Source: Bacteroidota bacterium
GTDB taxonomy: Bacteria > Bacteroidota > Bacteroidia > 2-12-FULL-35-15
NCBI GenBank assembly: GCA_025963715.1
Contig: JAOQAG010000017.1
Location: 1-64,000, forward strand
Length of the DNA stretch: 64,000 bases
Direction of reading: 5' to 3'
Part shown: positions 17,125 to 26,319 of the stretch, in pieces
Layout: the number at the start of each line of letters is the position of its first letter
Numbering within the stretch: position 1 is the stretch's first letter
Program-made: the position numbers and the translations under genes
The notes under the pieces: generated by a model
The model's database searches: none
The model's input: only the letters and a program-made list of their open reading frames with translations
What the model was told of the DNA's origin: nothing

Positions 17125-18326
17125 AAAAAGGATACAAATTAACGGAAGTAGGAGTGATCCCGATGGATTGGGAGGTAAAATTAGTTGAGGATTTTGCAGA
17201 AGTGAAAAGCGGAAAACGTTTGCCACTCGGTCATACTTTGACGAATAGAGAAACACCGCATCCTTATATCAGAGTTGTTGATATGTATCAGGGAGGTGTT
17301 AGTTTAGATGCTATTCAGTATGTTCCTGAATACATATATCCTGTAATAAAAAATTATAGAATTTTTAAAGAAGATATTTTTATTTCTGTTGCAGGCACGT
17401 TGGGTGTGGTGGGGGTAATTCCTGAAAATTTAAATGGAGCTAATTTAACTGAAAATGCAAACAGGTTTACTAATATAAAATGTGATAAAACGTTTCTGCT
17501 GTATGTTTTAATGTCTTGGATTATTCAGGATAGGATTGAGGCTGAAAGAACAATGGGAGCACAACCTAAATTAGCTTTAACCAGGATCAGAAGATTTGAA
17601 ATTCCTTTTCCACCAACTACCTCTGAACAAATTTCTATTGGTAAAGCCTTATTGGATATAGATTCCTTAATAAATGGTATAGAAAAACTAATTGAAAAGA
17701 AAAAAAATATCAAGCAGGGAGCAATGCAGAAATTATTTCATCCTAAAAAAGGATGGGAAGTAAAGACCTTGGGAGATTTAATTGCAGAAATATCGGATGG
17801 TGGAACTCCGCCAACTTCCAGCCCTAATAATTTTGGTGGACAGATTAATTGGGTTGTCATTGATGATATAAAAGATGAAATCTATATAACGAAACAAACT
17901 CTTACTGATGAAGGCTTTTCTAAAAGCTCTTCAAGATTATGGAAGCCAGAAACAATAATACTTTCAACTGGCGCTACAATTGGAGAGGTGGGTATAGCAA
18001 AAATTTATACAGCAACAAAACAAGGGATCTGTGGGATTGTAGTTAAAGAAAATGTAAGTAACATTTTTTTGAAATATTGGTTAGTGAAAAATAAAAATTT
18101 ATTGCTTTCAATTGCTCAGGGAAGTTCAATAAAGGAAGTAAGACCTCCTACTTTAATTAAATTTGAGATTAATATTCCTGAATATGAAGAACAAATTAAA
18201 ATCGCCACCATCCTTTCCGATATGGATACAGAAATAGCAGCATTGGAAACCAAGCTGGAAAAGTATAAAAATGTAAAAACCGGAATGATGCAAAATTTGT
18301 TAACGGGTAAAATACGATTGGTATAA
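17115..18326 (+). CDS. hsdS: Type I restriction-modification specificity subunit
   Basis: Two target-recognition domains are separated by helical spacers. TRD1 covers about residues 15-190 and closes with the helix containing IEKLIEKKKNIKQGAMQKLF. TRD2 starts at WEVKTLGDLIAEISDGGTP (about 214) and closes with IAALETKLEKYKNVKTGMMQNLL. Each half would read one part of a bipartite site. The central DNA looks more AT-rich than hsdM and hsdR on either side, as expected when TRDs are exchanged by recombination. Overlap with hsdM supports coupled translation. Confidence 0.9.
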   Translation: MELKKGYKLTEVGVIPMDWEVKLVEDFAEVKSGKRLPLGHTLTNRETPHPYIRVVDMYQGGVSLDAIQYVPEYIYPVIKNYRIFKEDIFISVAGTLGVVGVIPENLNGANLTENANRFTNIKCDKTFLLYVLMSWIIQDRIEAERTMGAQPKLALTRIRRFEIPFPPTTSEQISIGKALLDIDSLINGIEKLIEKKKNIKQGAMQKLFHPKKGWEVKTLGDLIAEISDGGTPPTSSPNNFGGQINWVVIDDIKDEIYITKQTLTDEGFSKSSSRLWKPETIILSTGATIGEVGIAKIYTATKQGICGIVVKENVSNIFLKYWLVKNKNLLLSIAQGSSIKEVRPPTLIKFEINIPEYEEQIKIATILSDMDTEIAALETKLEKYKNVKTGMMQNLLTGKIRLV

Positions 18327-18396
18327 AACAAAAAATGTATATCGCGGTAAGCAATCGGGTTTAAAAAGCGTATACGATCATTAATTCATAAATAGC

Positions 18397-21300
18397 ATGA
18401 GTAAAGTAGGACAAGCCGAACGCCACAGTCAGAACCGTATCGTTAAATTGTTTCAAAACAAATTGAACTATACATACCTGGGTAATTTTGAAAAACGAGA
18501 GAACAATAGCAATATTGAAGAAGAAGAGCTGCGGAAATACCTGGCAGGCACAAAAAAATACAGCGAAGCACTCATCAATAAAGCCGTTTTTGCCTTACAA
18601 AAAGAAGTGAGCATGAATACCAATGACGACCTGTATACGGCCAACAAAGAAGTGTATTCCATGCTGCGTTACGGCACTGCAAAAAAAGCAGAATCCATTA
18701 GCAAACCCGAAACGGTTCATTTTATTGATTGGGAAAATCCGCTCAACAACAATTTTGCAATTGCAGAAGAAGTGACTTTAAAAGGTGGAAAAGAGCGGCG
18801 GCCGGATATAGTATTATACATCAATGGCATTGCTATCGGAGTGCTGGAGTTAAAGCGCGCCAGCGTATCGGCCAGCGAAGGCATCCGGCAGAATCTGAGT
18901 AACCAGAGCAAATATTTTAATATCCAGTTTTTTCCTACCGTGCAGTTTATAATGGCCGGTAATGATAGCAACGGTTTGTATTATGGCACCACCAACACCG
19001 AAGAAAAATATTTTTTAAAGTGGAAAGAGGATCATGATGTGTATACTCCCGGCGAGCAGCTGCTGGACAAGCACATTTTGCAATTTTGCAACAAAGAGCG
19101 CTTGCTGGAAATGATGCACAATTTTGTGATCTTCGATTTTGGTACAAAAAAACTTTGCAGGCCTAATCAATATTTCGGGGTCAAAGAAGCGCAAAAATGC
19201 ATCGGAAGAAACGAAGGCGGTATTATCTGGCATACACAGGGAAGTGGTAAAAGCCTTACGATGGTGTGGCTGGCAAAATGGGTGCTTGAAAATTATGCCA
19301 AGGCCCGGTTGCTGGTTGTAACGGACCGCACCGAACTGGATGAGCAGATCGAAGGCGTATTTTCAGGCGTAGGCGAAACCATTGTGAGAACAAAAAGCGG
19401 CGAGGATCTAATCTCAAAATTAAATCATCCGGCTCCCCGTTTGCTTTGTAGCCTGGTTCATAAATTCGGAGGCAAAGAAGGAGAAGACACCGATGCGTTT
19501 ATCCGGGAGCTTAAATCCTCCGGCGATTTTAAACCCAAAGGAGATTTTGTTGTGTTTATTGATGAGTGTCACCGTACACAAAGCGGCGATCTTCACAAAG
19601 CAATGAAAAACCTGCTGCCGGATAATACTGTATTTATTGGTTTTACAGGAACACCCTTGCTTAAAAAAGATAAAAAGAAAAGTATTGAAGTATTTGGAAG
19701 ATACATCCATACATATAAATTTGATGAGGCCGTAAAAGACGGCGTAGTGCTTGGTTTGCTGTATGAAGCACGTGATGTGGATCAGCACGTGTACGATCAG
19801 AAAGGAATAGATACCTGGTTTGAGCTGGTAACAAGGGGGATGAATGATATACCCAAGGCTGAATTAAAGCAGCAATGGGGAACCATGCAAAAAGTACTGA
19901 GCACCAAAAGCAGGCTCGAAAAAATTGTATTTGATATCCGGAAAGATTTTTTAGATAAGCCGCGCCTGAGAGATGGAAGAGGAAATGTATTGCTGGTAGC
20001 AAGGAGCATTTATGAAGCATGCAGGTATTATGAGATTTTTCATACTTCAGGAATGAAAAAATGCGGGATCATTACCAGTTATGAACCGAATGAGAATACC
20101 ATCAAAATAGAAGAGACCGGAAATGGTGCAACGGAAAAAAAGGAGCAGTTTGAGATCTATCAGAAAATGCTGAAAGATTATGGTTTTAAGGATGCGGAGA
20201 ATTTTGAAAAATTTGCAAAAAAGAAATTCAAGGAAGAACCTGCCAATATGCAGCTGCTGATTGTGGTGGATAAATTACTCACAGGTTTTGATGCCATCCA
20301 CTGCACATATTTGTACATCGACAAACAAATGCAGGATCACGGGCTTTTTCAGGCGATATGCCGTACCAATCGCCTGGGGAAGGAAGAGGAGAATGATCCT
20401 TATTACAAAGAGTTTGGTTACATCGTTGATTATAAAAATTTATTGGAAAATTTAAATAAATCCATCTCCGATTATACTTCGGGTGCGTTTGACGCTTTTG
20501 ATACGGAAGATGTGAAAGGCTTACTGACAGACCGGTTGGTGAAGGCAAAGGAACGCCTGGAAGATGCAATAGAAGCCCTGCATCAGTTGTGCCTGGATGT
20601 GCCTCCGCCAAAACAACTGGAGCAGCATTACCATTATTTTTGCGGCGATCCTTCCAACAAAGATGATCTGAAAGAGCATGAAGAGATCCGCCTTACCTTT
20701 TATAAATTAGTAGTGGCGCTGATCAGGGCTTATAATAATATTGCCGCAGAGATCATTGAAGCAGGTTATACGCAGGAAGAAGCGGACAAGATCAAGGATA
20801 AAGTAAACTACTATGCGGAATTACGCAATAGCATAAAGCATTACAGCTCCGATTACATTGATTTGAAAAAATACGAACCGGATATGCGGGCCATGCTCGA
20901 CATGTATTTAACTGCAGATCCAAGCCGCGTACTCTCCAATTTAGGAGAAAGAACTCTTTTGCAATTGATCGTTGAGAACGGAATTGAAAATGCGGTTGAT
21001 CAGCTGCCGAAAAGTATAAAAGGTAATCGCAGTTCGATGAATGAAACGATTGAAAATAATATGCGAAAAACCATTATTCAGGAAATGCCCGTAAATCCTG
21101 CATATTACGAGCGGATGAGCCTGTTGCTTACAGAGCTGGTAAGGCTGAGAAAAGAAGGAGCTCTTGCCTACGAAGAGCTGCTCAAAAAATATGAGAATTT
21201 AGCGAAAGAGATTCAACCCGGTTCTAAAAAAACATACCCCGGCGAAATTGATACAAAACCTAAACAGGCCTTGTATGATAACTTAGATGGAAATGAAGAG

Positions 21301-21480
21301 CTGTCGGTAATGATGGATGAGCAGATCAGGTATGTGAAAGATGATGATTGGCGCGGAACACAGATCAAAAGAAGAAAAGTGGAAATCGTCATCAGGCAGA
21401 TCTTAAAAGAATATGGCATTACCGATGAAGCGGAAGTGAACCGGATTTTTGAATTAGTAGCTAATCAGAAAGAATATTAA
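18397..21480 (+). CDS. hsdR: Type I restriction endonuclease/translocase subunit
   Basis: An N-terminal PD-(D/E)xK nuclease is marked by D137 and E151-L-K153. The motor follows: QGSGKS (281-286, Walker A), DECH (389-392, Walker B), FTGTP (motif III) and LLTGFDA with AICRTNRLG in the second RecA lobe. The C-terminal ~300 residues are helical, as in HsdR. The length of 1027 aa is normal. With HsdM and HsdS it cleaves DNA lacking the proper methylation. It sits 70 bases after hsdS and 1 base before the protease gene. Confidence 0.93.
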   Translation: MSKVGQAERHSQNRIVKLFQNKLNYTYLGNFEKRENNSNIEEEELRKYLAGTKKYSEALINKAVFALQKEVSMNTNDDLYTANKEVYSMLRYGTAKKAESISKPETVHFIDWENPLNNNFAIAEEVTLKGGKERRPDIVLYINGIAIGVLELKRASVSASEGIRQNLSNQSKYFNIQFFPTVQFIMAGNDSNGLYYGTTNTEEKYFLKWKEDHDVYTPGEQLLDKHILQFCNKERLLEMMHNFVIFDFGTKKLCRPNQYFGVKEAQKCIGRNEGGIIWHTQGSGKSLTMVWLAKWVLENYAKARLLVVTDRTELDEQIEGVFSGVGETIVRTKSGEDLISKLNHPAPRLLCSLVHKFGGKEGEDTDAFIRELKSSGDFKPKGDFVVFIDECHRTQSGDLHKAMKNLLPDNTVFIGFTGTPLLKKDKKKSIEVFGRYIHTYKFDEAVKDGVVLGLLYEARDVDQHVYDQKGIDTWFELVTRGMNDIPKAELKQQWGTMQKVLSTKSRLEKIVFDIRKDFLDKPRLRDGRGNVLLVARSIYEACRYYEIFHTSGMKKCGIITSYEPNENTIKIEETGNGATEKKEQFEIYQKMLKDYGFKDAENFEKFAKKKFKEEPANMQLLIVVDKLLTGFDAIHCTYLYIDKQMQDHGLFQAICRTNRLGKEEENDPYYKEFGYIVDYKNLLENLNKSISDYTSGAFDAFDTEDVKGLLTDRLVKAKERLEDAIEALHQLCLDVPPPKQLEQHYHYFCGDPSNKDDLKEHEEIRLTFYKLVVALIRAYNNIAAEIIEAGYTQEEADKIKDKVNYYAELRNSIKHYSSDYIDLKKYEPDMRAMLDMYLTADPSRVLSNLGERTLLQLIVENGIENAVDQLPKSIKGNRSSMNETIENNMRKTIIQEMPVNPAYYERMSLLLTELVRLRKEGALAYEELLKKYENLAKEIQPGSKKTYPGEIDTKPKQALYDNLDGNEELSVMMDEQIRYVKDDDWRGTQIKRRKVEIVIRQILKEYGITDEAEVNRIFELVANQKEY

Positions 21481-21481
21481 A

Positions 21482-22198
21482 ATGCATCAGATCGAGATAA
21501 GCGATTTTTCTATTGATGTGATCCGGAAAAAGATCAGGAACATGCACCTGTCCGTTTACCCGCCAACAGGAAGAGTACGTATTGCCGCTCCACTCAATAT
21601 TGATGATGAGGCTGTGAGGCTATTTGCTATTTCAAAACTTGCCTGGATAAAAAAGAATCAACGGAAGTTTGAAAAACAGGAACGGCAATCGCCGCGGATC
21701 TATGAAGAAAGAGAAAGCCACTATTTTGAAGGAAAAAGATATTTACTGAAAATAACAGAAGAGGAAGCACCACCGAAAGTACTTTTAAGATCTAAAACAC
21801 AGCTCGAACTTTTTATGCGGCCGGGAACAAAACCGGAGCAGCGTCAGCAGATCCTGAATGACTGGTATCGTCAACAGCTGAAAAAACAGATTCCATCGAT
21901 CATCGAAAAATGGGAAAAGAAAATGGACGTTTCTATTAATTATTGTGGTGTAAAGCAAATGAAAACAAAATGGGGAGCATGTAATATCGAAGAAAAACGG
22001 ATCTGGGTAAACCTGGAGCTGGCGAAAAAGCCCTTACAATGTCTTGAATATATTATTCTTCACGAAATGATCCATTTGTTTGAACGGCATCACAATGAAC
22101 GTTTTTTAGCATACATCGATACGTTTATGCCACAATGGAAACTTTATAAAGAAGAGCTGAACCGCTTGCCAGTGAGTCATGGAGAATGGGATTATTAA
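21482..22198 (+). CDS. YgjP/DUF45-type metalloprotease associated with the type I system
   Basis: HEMIH at residues 194-198 with a following H204 (ERHHNERF) makes a zinc metallopeptidase site of the YgjP/SprT-like class, and MKTKWGACN before it is the family signature. The 238-residue length is normal. It begins 1 base after hsdR, so it is part of the same transcript. Genes of this family commonly accompany type I restriction operons. Degradation or control of HsdR is a plausible role but is not shown by sequence. Confidence 0.85.
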   Translation: MHQIEISDFSIDVIRKKIRNMHLSVYPPTGRVRIAAPLNIDDEAVRLFAISKLAWIKKNQRKFEKQERQSPRIYEERESHYFEGKRYLLKITEEEAPPKVLLRSKTQLELFMRPGTKPEQRQQILNDWYRQQLKKQIPSIIEKWEKKMDVSINYCGVKQMKTKWGACNIEEKRIWVNLELAKKPLQCLEYIILHEMIHLFERHHNERFLAYIDTFMPQWKLYKEELNRLPVSHGEWDY

Positions 22199-22259
22199 TG
22201 ATCACAAAACAAGGAATTGAAAGAAGTTAATTATAAAAAAGATTTGAATAAGATTGTAT

Positions 22260-22459
22260 GACTGTCGGAAAGTTTATACCAAGCCATAGCTATTTTATTG
22301 GGGAAAGTTTTAATCAACGCGTCATTGCGAGGGCTTTTCGCCCGAAGCAATCTCATTCTGGTTTTATACGCTGGTGTGAGATTGCTTCGGGCGAAAAGCC
22401 CTCGCAATGACGTTCTTAAAGTAAATTCTTTTTATGGTGCAAAGTTCCGGATACTCATT
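22260..22459. mobile_element. MITE-like palindromic element, copy 2 (complete, 200 bp)
   Basis: The left end GACTGTCGGAAAGTTTATAC and the right end (complement GAGTATCCGGAACTTTGCAC) form imperfect terminal inverted repeats. A long central hairpin lies at 22319-22412. Both sides are flanked by the identical 11 bases TAAGATTGTAT (22249-22259 and 22460-22470), a target-site duplication. It has no coding capacity and must have been moved by a transposase in trans. Confidence 0.75.
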
Positions 22460-22542
22460 TAAGATTGTATTGCTTATCCGGAAAGCCTGGAAGAATTAAC
22501 AGAAATAAAAAAAATTAAGCAGATCATTTTCCGCATCTAAAA

Positions 22543-23004
22543 ATGTATTCCCGCGCAGAAGCCTCACAATTAAAGCACGAATTCTGGATCGCTTTCGGGC
22601 GGTACATTTCCCTGAATCTCAATAGTGAGGGAATGAAGATCAATTGGGTAAATTACCATACCGGTTATAAATATGTATACTTCCGGATGGAAGTGGATCA
22701 GAAAAAGGCGGAGATCTCCATTCAGCTTACACATCCGGATACGCTCATGCGGGAGCTGTATTTCGATAAGTTCAGCAGCTTCCGCGCTATAATTACGAAT
22801 GCTCTTAACGAAGACTGGATTTGGGAAGCAGAAACAGCAGGCGAGTATGGCAAAAGCATTTCAAAAATAGCTACTGGAATAAAAGGCGTGAATGTGTATG
22901 ATAGAAACAGCTGGCCGGAGATTATTTCATTTTTCAAACCCCGGATAATTGCACTTGATGAAGTATGGAATGATATCAAAGATGGGTTTGAGGATCTGAG
23001 GTAA
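22543..23004 (+). CDS. DUF4268 protein
   Basis: The 153 residues match the DUF4268 pattern: SRAEASQLKHEFWIAFGRY at the start, a central FRMEVDQKKAEISIQL strand, and ALDEVWNDIKDGFE at the end. DUF4268 often occurs near or within restriction and defence genes, and its activity is not known. Here it is separated from the upstream type I operon by one MITE copy and followed by another in the same orientation, so it may be an independent insertion. A long leader of about 70 bases separates it from the MITE end. Confidence 0.8.
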   Translation: MYSRAEASQLKHEFWIAFGRYISLNLNSEGMKINWVNYHTGYKYVYFRMEVDQKKAEISIQLTHPDTLMRELYFDKFSSFRAIITNALNEDWIWEAETAGEYGKSISKIATGIKGVNVYDRNSWPEIISFFKPRIIALDEVWNDIKDGFEDLR

Positions 23005-23025
23005 AATTTTTGTGAATAAATATTG

Positions 23026-23225
23026 AATCAGGTTAGAAAGTCTATACCAAGTCTATAGTATTTTATTGAAAAAAAATTAATCAACGCGTCATTGCGAGGG
23101 CTTTTCGCCCGAAGCAATCTCACACCAGAACATAAGACTAGAATGAGATTGCTTCGGGCGAAAAGCCCTCGCAATGACGTTTAAAGTAAATTCTTTTTTA
23201 TGAGTACAAAATTCCTGATAATCAT
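23026..23225. mobile_element. MITE-like palindromic element, copy 3
   Basis: Left end near AGAAAGTCTATACCAAG, central inverted repeat 23086-23180 nearly identical to copies 1 and 2, right end near GTACAAAATTCCTGATAATC. Terminal repeats are more diverged than in copy 2 and no clear target duplication remains, so this is an older insertion. It is in the same orientation as copy 2. Confidence 0.65.
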
Positions 23226-23300
23226 TTACTATTTTTAGTAACTATTTCTTCCCTTGCCCGTCATAGGGATTAAATATTCAAAAATCCCCGTACGGAATCT

Positions 23301-25658
23301 ATGAAATTAAAGCTATTACTATTCGTCCTTATCATAAGTAACACCCTTTTTGCTCAGCAAAAACCAGAGCTTACCGGGCAGATAAAAGATGCAAAAACAA
23401 AAGAAAACCTGGAATTTTGCTCAGTGGCGGTGTATAACCCCAAAGATAGCCTGATCACAGGAGGCGTAACGGAAGGCAAAGGCTTTTTTACAATAGCGCT
23501 GGCCCCGGGAAGCTATTACCTGGTAGTACATAACATCGGGTATAAAACGGATACGAGCAGGATCTTCGACATTTCTGAGAACAAATTCCTGGGCGTGATA
23601 AAACTGGAGCAGGATGCTACTGCGCTCGCGGAAGTGACTGTGAGCACCCGTGCGGATGAGAACCAGCTGGACAAGGATGTACAGATTGTTACCGACAAAA
23701 TGAAAGCGGGCGCAGCAAGCGCCAAAGAAGTGCTTGAAAAAGTGAATGGCGTTACGTACGACCGTTATAACAACACCATAAAAGTAGATAACAATAGCAA
23801 AGTGGTTATTCTTGTTGACGGAATGGAGAAAGACCCGGAATATATTAAAAACCTTGCACCCGACCGGCTTAAGAAAATAGAAGTGACCCGCGATCCCGGC
23901 GGACGTTACGGCCTGGAAGGATATTCGGCAGTGATCAATATTATTCTTAAAAAAGATTACCAGGGAGCAGAACTGCTTTTCAGTGACCAGACATTGCAGG
24001 ATGCGGATGCGAAAAAAACAAAATACATCCCTGTGCAAAATGACCTTAATCTTTCTCTGAATTACGTCTACAATAAAATAAACCTGTATGGCAGCTATCG
24101 CAACAGCATAAACAATTTTAACTTTGATGCACACCTTAAAAAAGAATATGATAATGGCTTGATGGTGGAAAGCAACCCTGTGACTTCCAGTGAGAGGAAT
24201 ATGAACGTGATGGAGCGCAGCAATAATTATACGCTTGGCGCAGATTACTATCTCAACCCGAAACATACCATTAGTTTTGAAAGCGATATTTCAGCCGATC
24301 CATTAAAATATAACCGCACCAGCCAGCTCTTTCAAGTTAATTATTCAACGGGAGGGGTTTCAATGTTGAATTATAATTCGCAGTCCCTGCAAACCTCCGG
24401 AAGCCTGAACGCTGTGAACACGTTGTTTTATACAGGAAAGCTGGATGAGAATAACCTCATCAATGCCAGTTTTAATTATTCCATATATAATAGCAGCAGT
24501 ACAAATTATTACAGTGATGATCTGCTGAATATAACAGATCAAAAAGGCAAGGATACTAAAAACGCAACAAAATTTTATTTAGAGTATACACATACATTTA
24601 AAAAGCAGATGAATGTGCAGATCGGGTATGGGAATACATGGCAGCAGCAAAATAATTCACTTATTTCCAATGGTGTTACGGATAATTTTAAGTACTCCGA
24701 CCTGCGTCATAAATTATACGCCTATTATTCCTGGCAGCCCAAAAAGAAATTCGGAATTAAAGCAGGGGCAGCAGCAGAAACAAGCGCACCGGATGCTGAC
24801 GGGATAAAGCATTCCTACTTTATTATACAGCCGTATGCGGATATTAAATATACACCTTCGGAGAAGCTGGATTTTAAGCTGAAATACCGTGCCGATAACC
24901 GCTACCCGGATATTGATGAAACCAATCCTTTTGTTTCTTTTATTGATGTGCAGAGTGTAAAAGTGGGAAACCCTTACCTGAAGCCGCAGGTAACACACAA
25001 AGTATCCATGCAGGTGGATATCCTTGGGGGCCTGCTTACCCTTGAACCTTATTATCATTTTTCTGATAACTACATCACCGAAACGGGAATGTTACGGAAC
25101 GATAATGTTTTTCAATATAGCTATAGCAATGCAGGAAGCTATGTGAGGTATGGATCAGAGGCCAGGTTTACAATCCCACTTGGCAAATCGTTTGTTTTAC
25201 AATCGGATGCGGATGTTTTTAATAATAGTATTACGTATGCCGGTAATGCAAATAAATTTAATTTCTGGACAATGTCGTCCCAGTTCATTTACCAAAATAG
25301 TAAATATGCTACGGTTGCAGGTTTGAAGTACCAGAAAAATCTTGTTAAAAATATTACCGCACAGGGATATGATAAAGGAGATAATGATTTCTGGATAGCT
25401 TTTGTACAGCAGCCTTTCTTTAAAGAAAAGTTAAATGTGATGCTGTTGTATTTTATGCCAATAGATTTTGGCGTTGATTTTAACCAGGGGAGTTATGTAA
25501 AAACAGTAACATATAAAGAAACCAAAGCGTATGACATCAGCATTCTCAAGAATGTAGTAATACTCCAGGTAAGCTACCGTTTTAACAAAGGTAAAGCGGC
25601 AAATAAAACAGAGAAAAATATAGAGCAGGAAGAAGGAAAAAAGAAAGGGATCTTTTAA
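23301..25658 (+). CDS. TonB-dependent-receptor-like outer-membrane protein with carboxypeptidase-regulatory domain
   Basis: A Sec signal peptide (ends NTLFAQ) is followed by a carboxypeptidase regulatory-like beta domain (residues about 22-105; TGQIKDAKTKENLEFCSVAVY). A plug domain follows (about 110-225; VTVSTRADENQLDKDVQI, VILVDGMEKDPEYI, IEVTRDPGGRYG, VINIILKK), then a large barrel of aromatic-ended strands (to 785). This is the outer-membrane beta-barrel family common in Bacteroidota, usually moving a ligand in or serving as a receptor. No SusD partner is adjacent and the ligand is unknown. It stands alone among defence genes and may be older resident DNA between insertions. Confidence 0.85.
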   Translation: MKLKLLLFVLIISNTLFAQQKPELTGQIKDAKTKENLEFCSVAVYNPKDSLITGGVTEGKGFFTIALAPGSYYLVVHNIGYKTDTSRIFDISENKFLGVIKLEQDATALAEVTVSTRADENQLDKDVQIVTDKMKAGAASAKEVLEKVNGVTYDRYNNTIKVDNNSKVVILVDGMEKDPEYIKNLAPDRLKKIEVTRDPGGRYGLEGYSAVINIILKKDYQGAELLFSDQTLQDADAKKTKYIPVQNDLNLSLNYVYNKINLYGSYRNSINNFNFDAHLKKEYDNGLMVESNPVTSSERNMNVMERSNNYTLGADYYLNPKHTISFESDISADPLKYNRTSQLFQVNYSTGGVSMLNYNSQSLQTSGSLNAVNTLFYTGKLDENNLINASFNYSIYNSSSTNYYSDDLLNITDQKGKDTKNATKFYLEYTHTFKKQMNVQIGYGNTWQQQNNSLISNGVTDNFKYSDLRHKLYAYYSWQPKKKFGIKAGAAAETSAPDADGIKHSYFIIQPYADIKYTPSEKLDFKLKYRADNRYPDIDETNPFVSFIDVQSVKVGNPYLKPQVTHKVSMQVDILGGLLTLEPYYHFSDNYITETGMLRNDNVFQYSYSNAGSYVRYGSEARFTIPLGKSFVLQSDADVFNNSITYAGNANKFNFWTMSSQFIYQNSKYATVAGLKYQKNLVKNITAQGYDKGDNDFWIAFVQQPFFKEKLNVMLLYFMPIDFGVDFNQGSYVKTVTYKETKAYDISILKNVVILQVSYRFNKGKAANKTEKNIEQEEGKKKGIF

Positions 25659-25762
25659 AGTAAAAAATCAGTTTGCTTTCCGATACAACATTAAAGCTCA
25701 GAATTGATTGGTTTGGTGTTGTTGTAGGAAAATGTTGTTTTTCTGCAATATTCATAAATAAT

Positions 25763-25847
25763 ACTGTCATCCCGCACTCGTTGCGGGATCCCGTAAATGT
25801 TTGCAGTATTTAATTAGCCGATCCCGCAACATTGCGGGATGACAGTT
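25763..25847. repeat. Long inverted repeat (85 bp)
   Basis: The arms ACTGTCATCCCGCA and TGCGGGATGACAGT enclose smaller hairpins CCCGCA-CTCGT-TGCGGG and CCCGCA-ACAT-TGCGGG. It is an independent palindromic unit of the same general kind as the CCCGCACGTGCGGG motif at 55-68. Confidence 0.6.
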
Positions 25848-25961
25848 CTGGAGGATATTTATGTTTTCATATCAACATTGTTCTACAATACAACCATTAA
25901 TTTTAAGCTCAATTCGGCTCAGTTATAGACTTTATTAAATAATAATTTGAGCAACAAATAA

Positions 25962-25999
25962 AATAGTCATGGCTTGGTATAAATTTTCCGACAGTCATT
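25962..25999. repeat. Solitary MITE end
   Basis: The sequence GGCTTGGTATAAATTTTCCG followed by ACAGTC is the reverse complement of the left end of copy 2 (22260-22296) with only a few changes. The rest of the element is not visible. Confidence 0.5.
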
Positions 26000-26319
26000 A
26001 AATATTAAATACCGGGAAATACATAGGTTGCTCTAATGAAAAATGTTTTTTTCATCCCTTGTTTAATAAATTAATCTTTTTGAAGAATTAGTTTTCAGGC
26101 TAAAGTATGAAAAAAAGAGACACTTTTGTTGTTATAAATATTTGATATGCAGTGATTTATGATTAAAAATATTGTTTGTCGAAATACGCTTTTATATAGT
26201 TTTCGGATGGTTCAGTAATACCGATCATGCCACCATGGAGGAGATTACGGTAGCGGAATTGGAGAAGAGGTTAAAGAGTAAGATTGTGCTGATGAAGTAA
26301 AAAAAACATATACCTAATT

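Larger units (their letters stand above)
25659..26319. other. Intergenic region with repeat elements and a gene-end remnant
   Basis: It contains the palindrome at 25763-25847 and the solitary MITE end at 25962-25999. A short rightward frame at 26163-26300 has a tail reading TDHATMEEITVAELEKRL that looks like the C-terminus of a lost gene. Nothing else was recognised. Confidence 0.45.

Noticed and set aside
12088-23180. Repeated TCATTGCGAGGGC units considered as CRISPR repeats
   Set aside because: Units are far apart, occur as inverted pairs within a hairpin, have no regular spacers and no cas genes are nearby.
23421-24266. 281-codon minus-strand frame across the outer-membrane receptor gene
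   Set aside because: It is antisense to a well-supported gene with signal peptide and plug motifs; its own translation is rich in F, I and H without domain signals.
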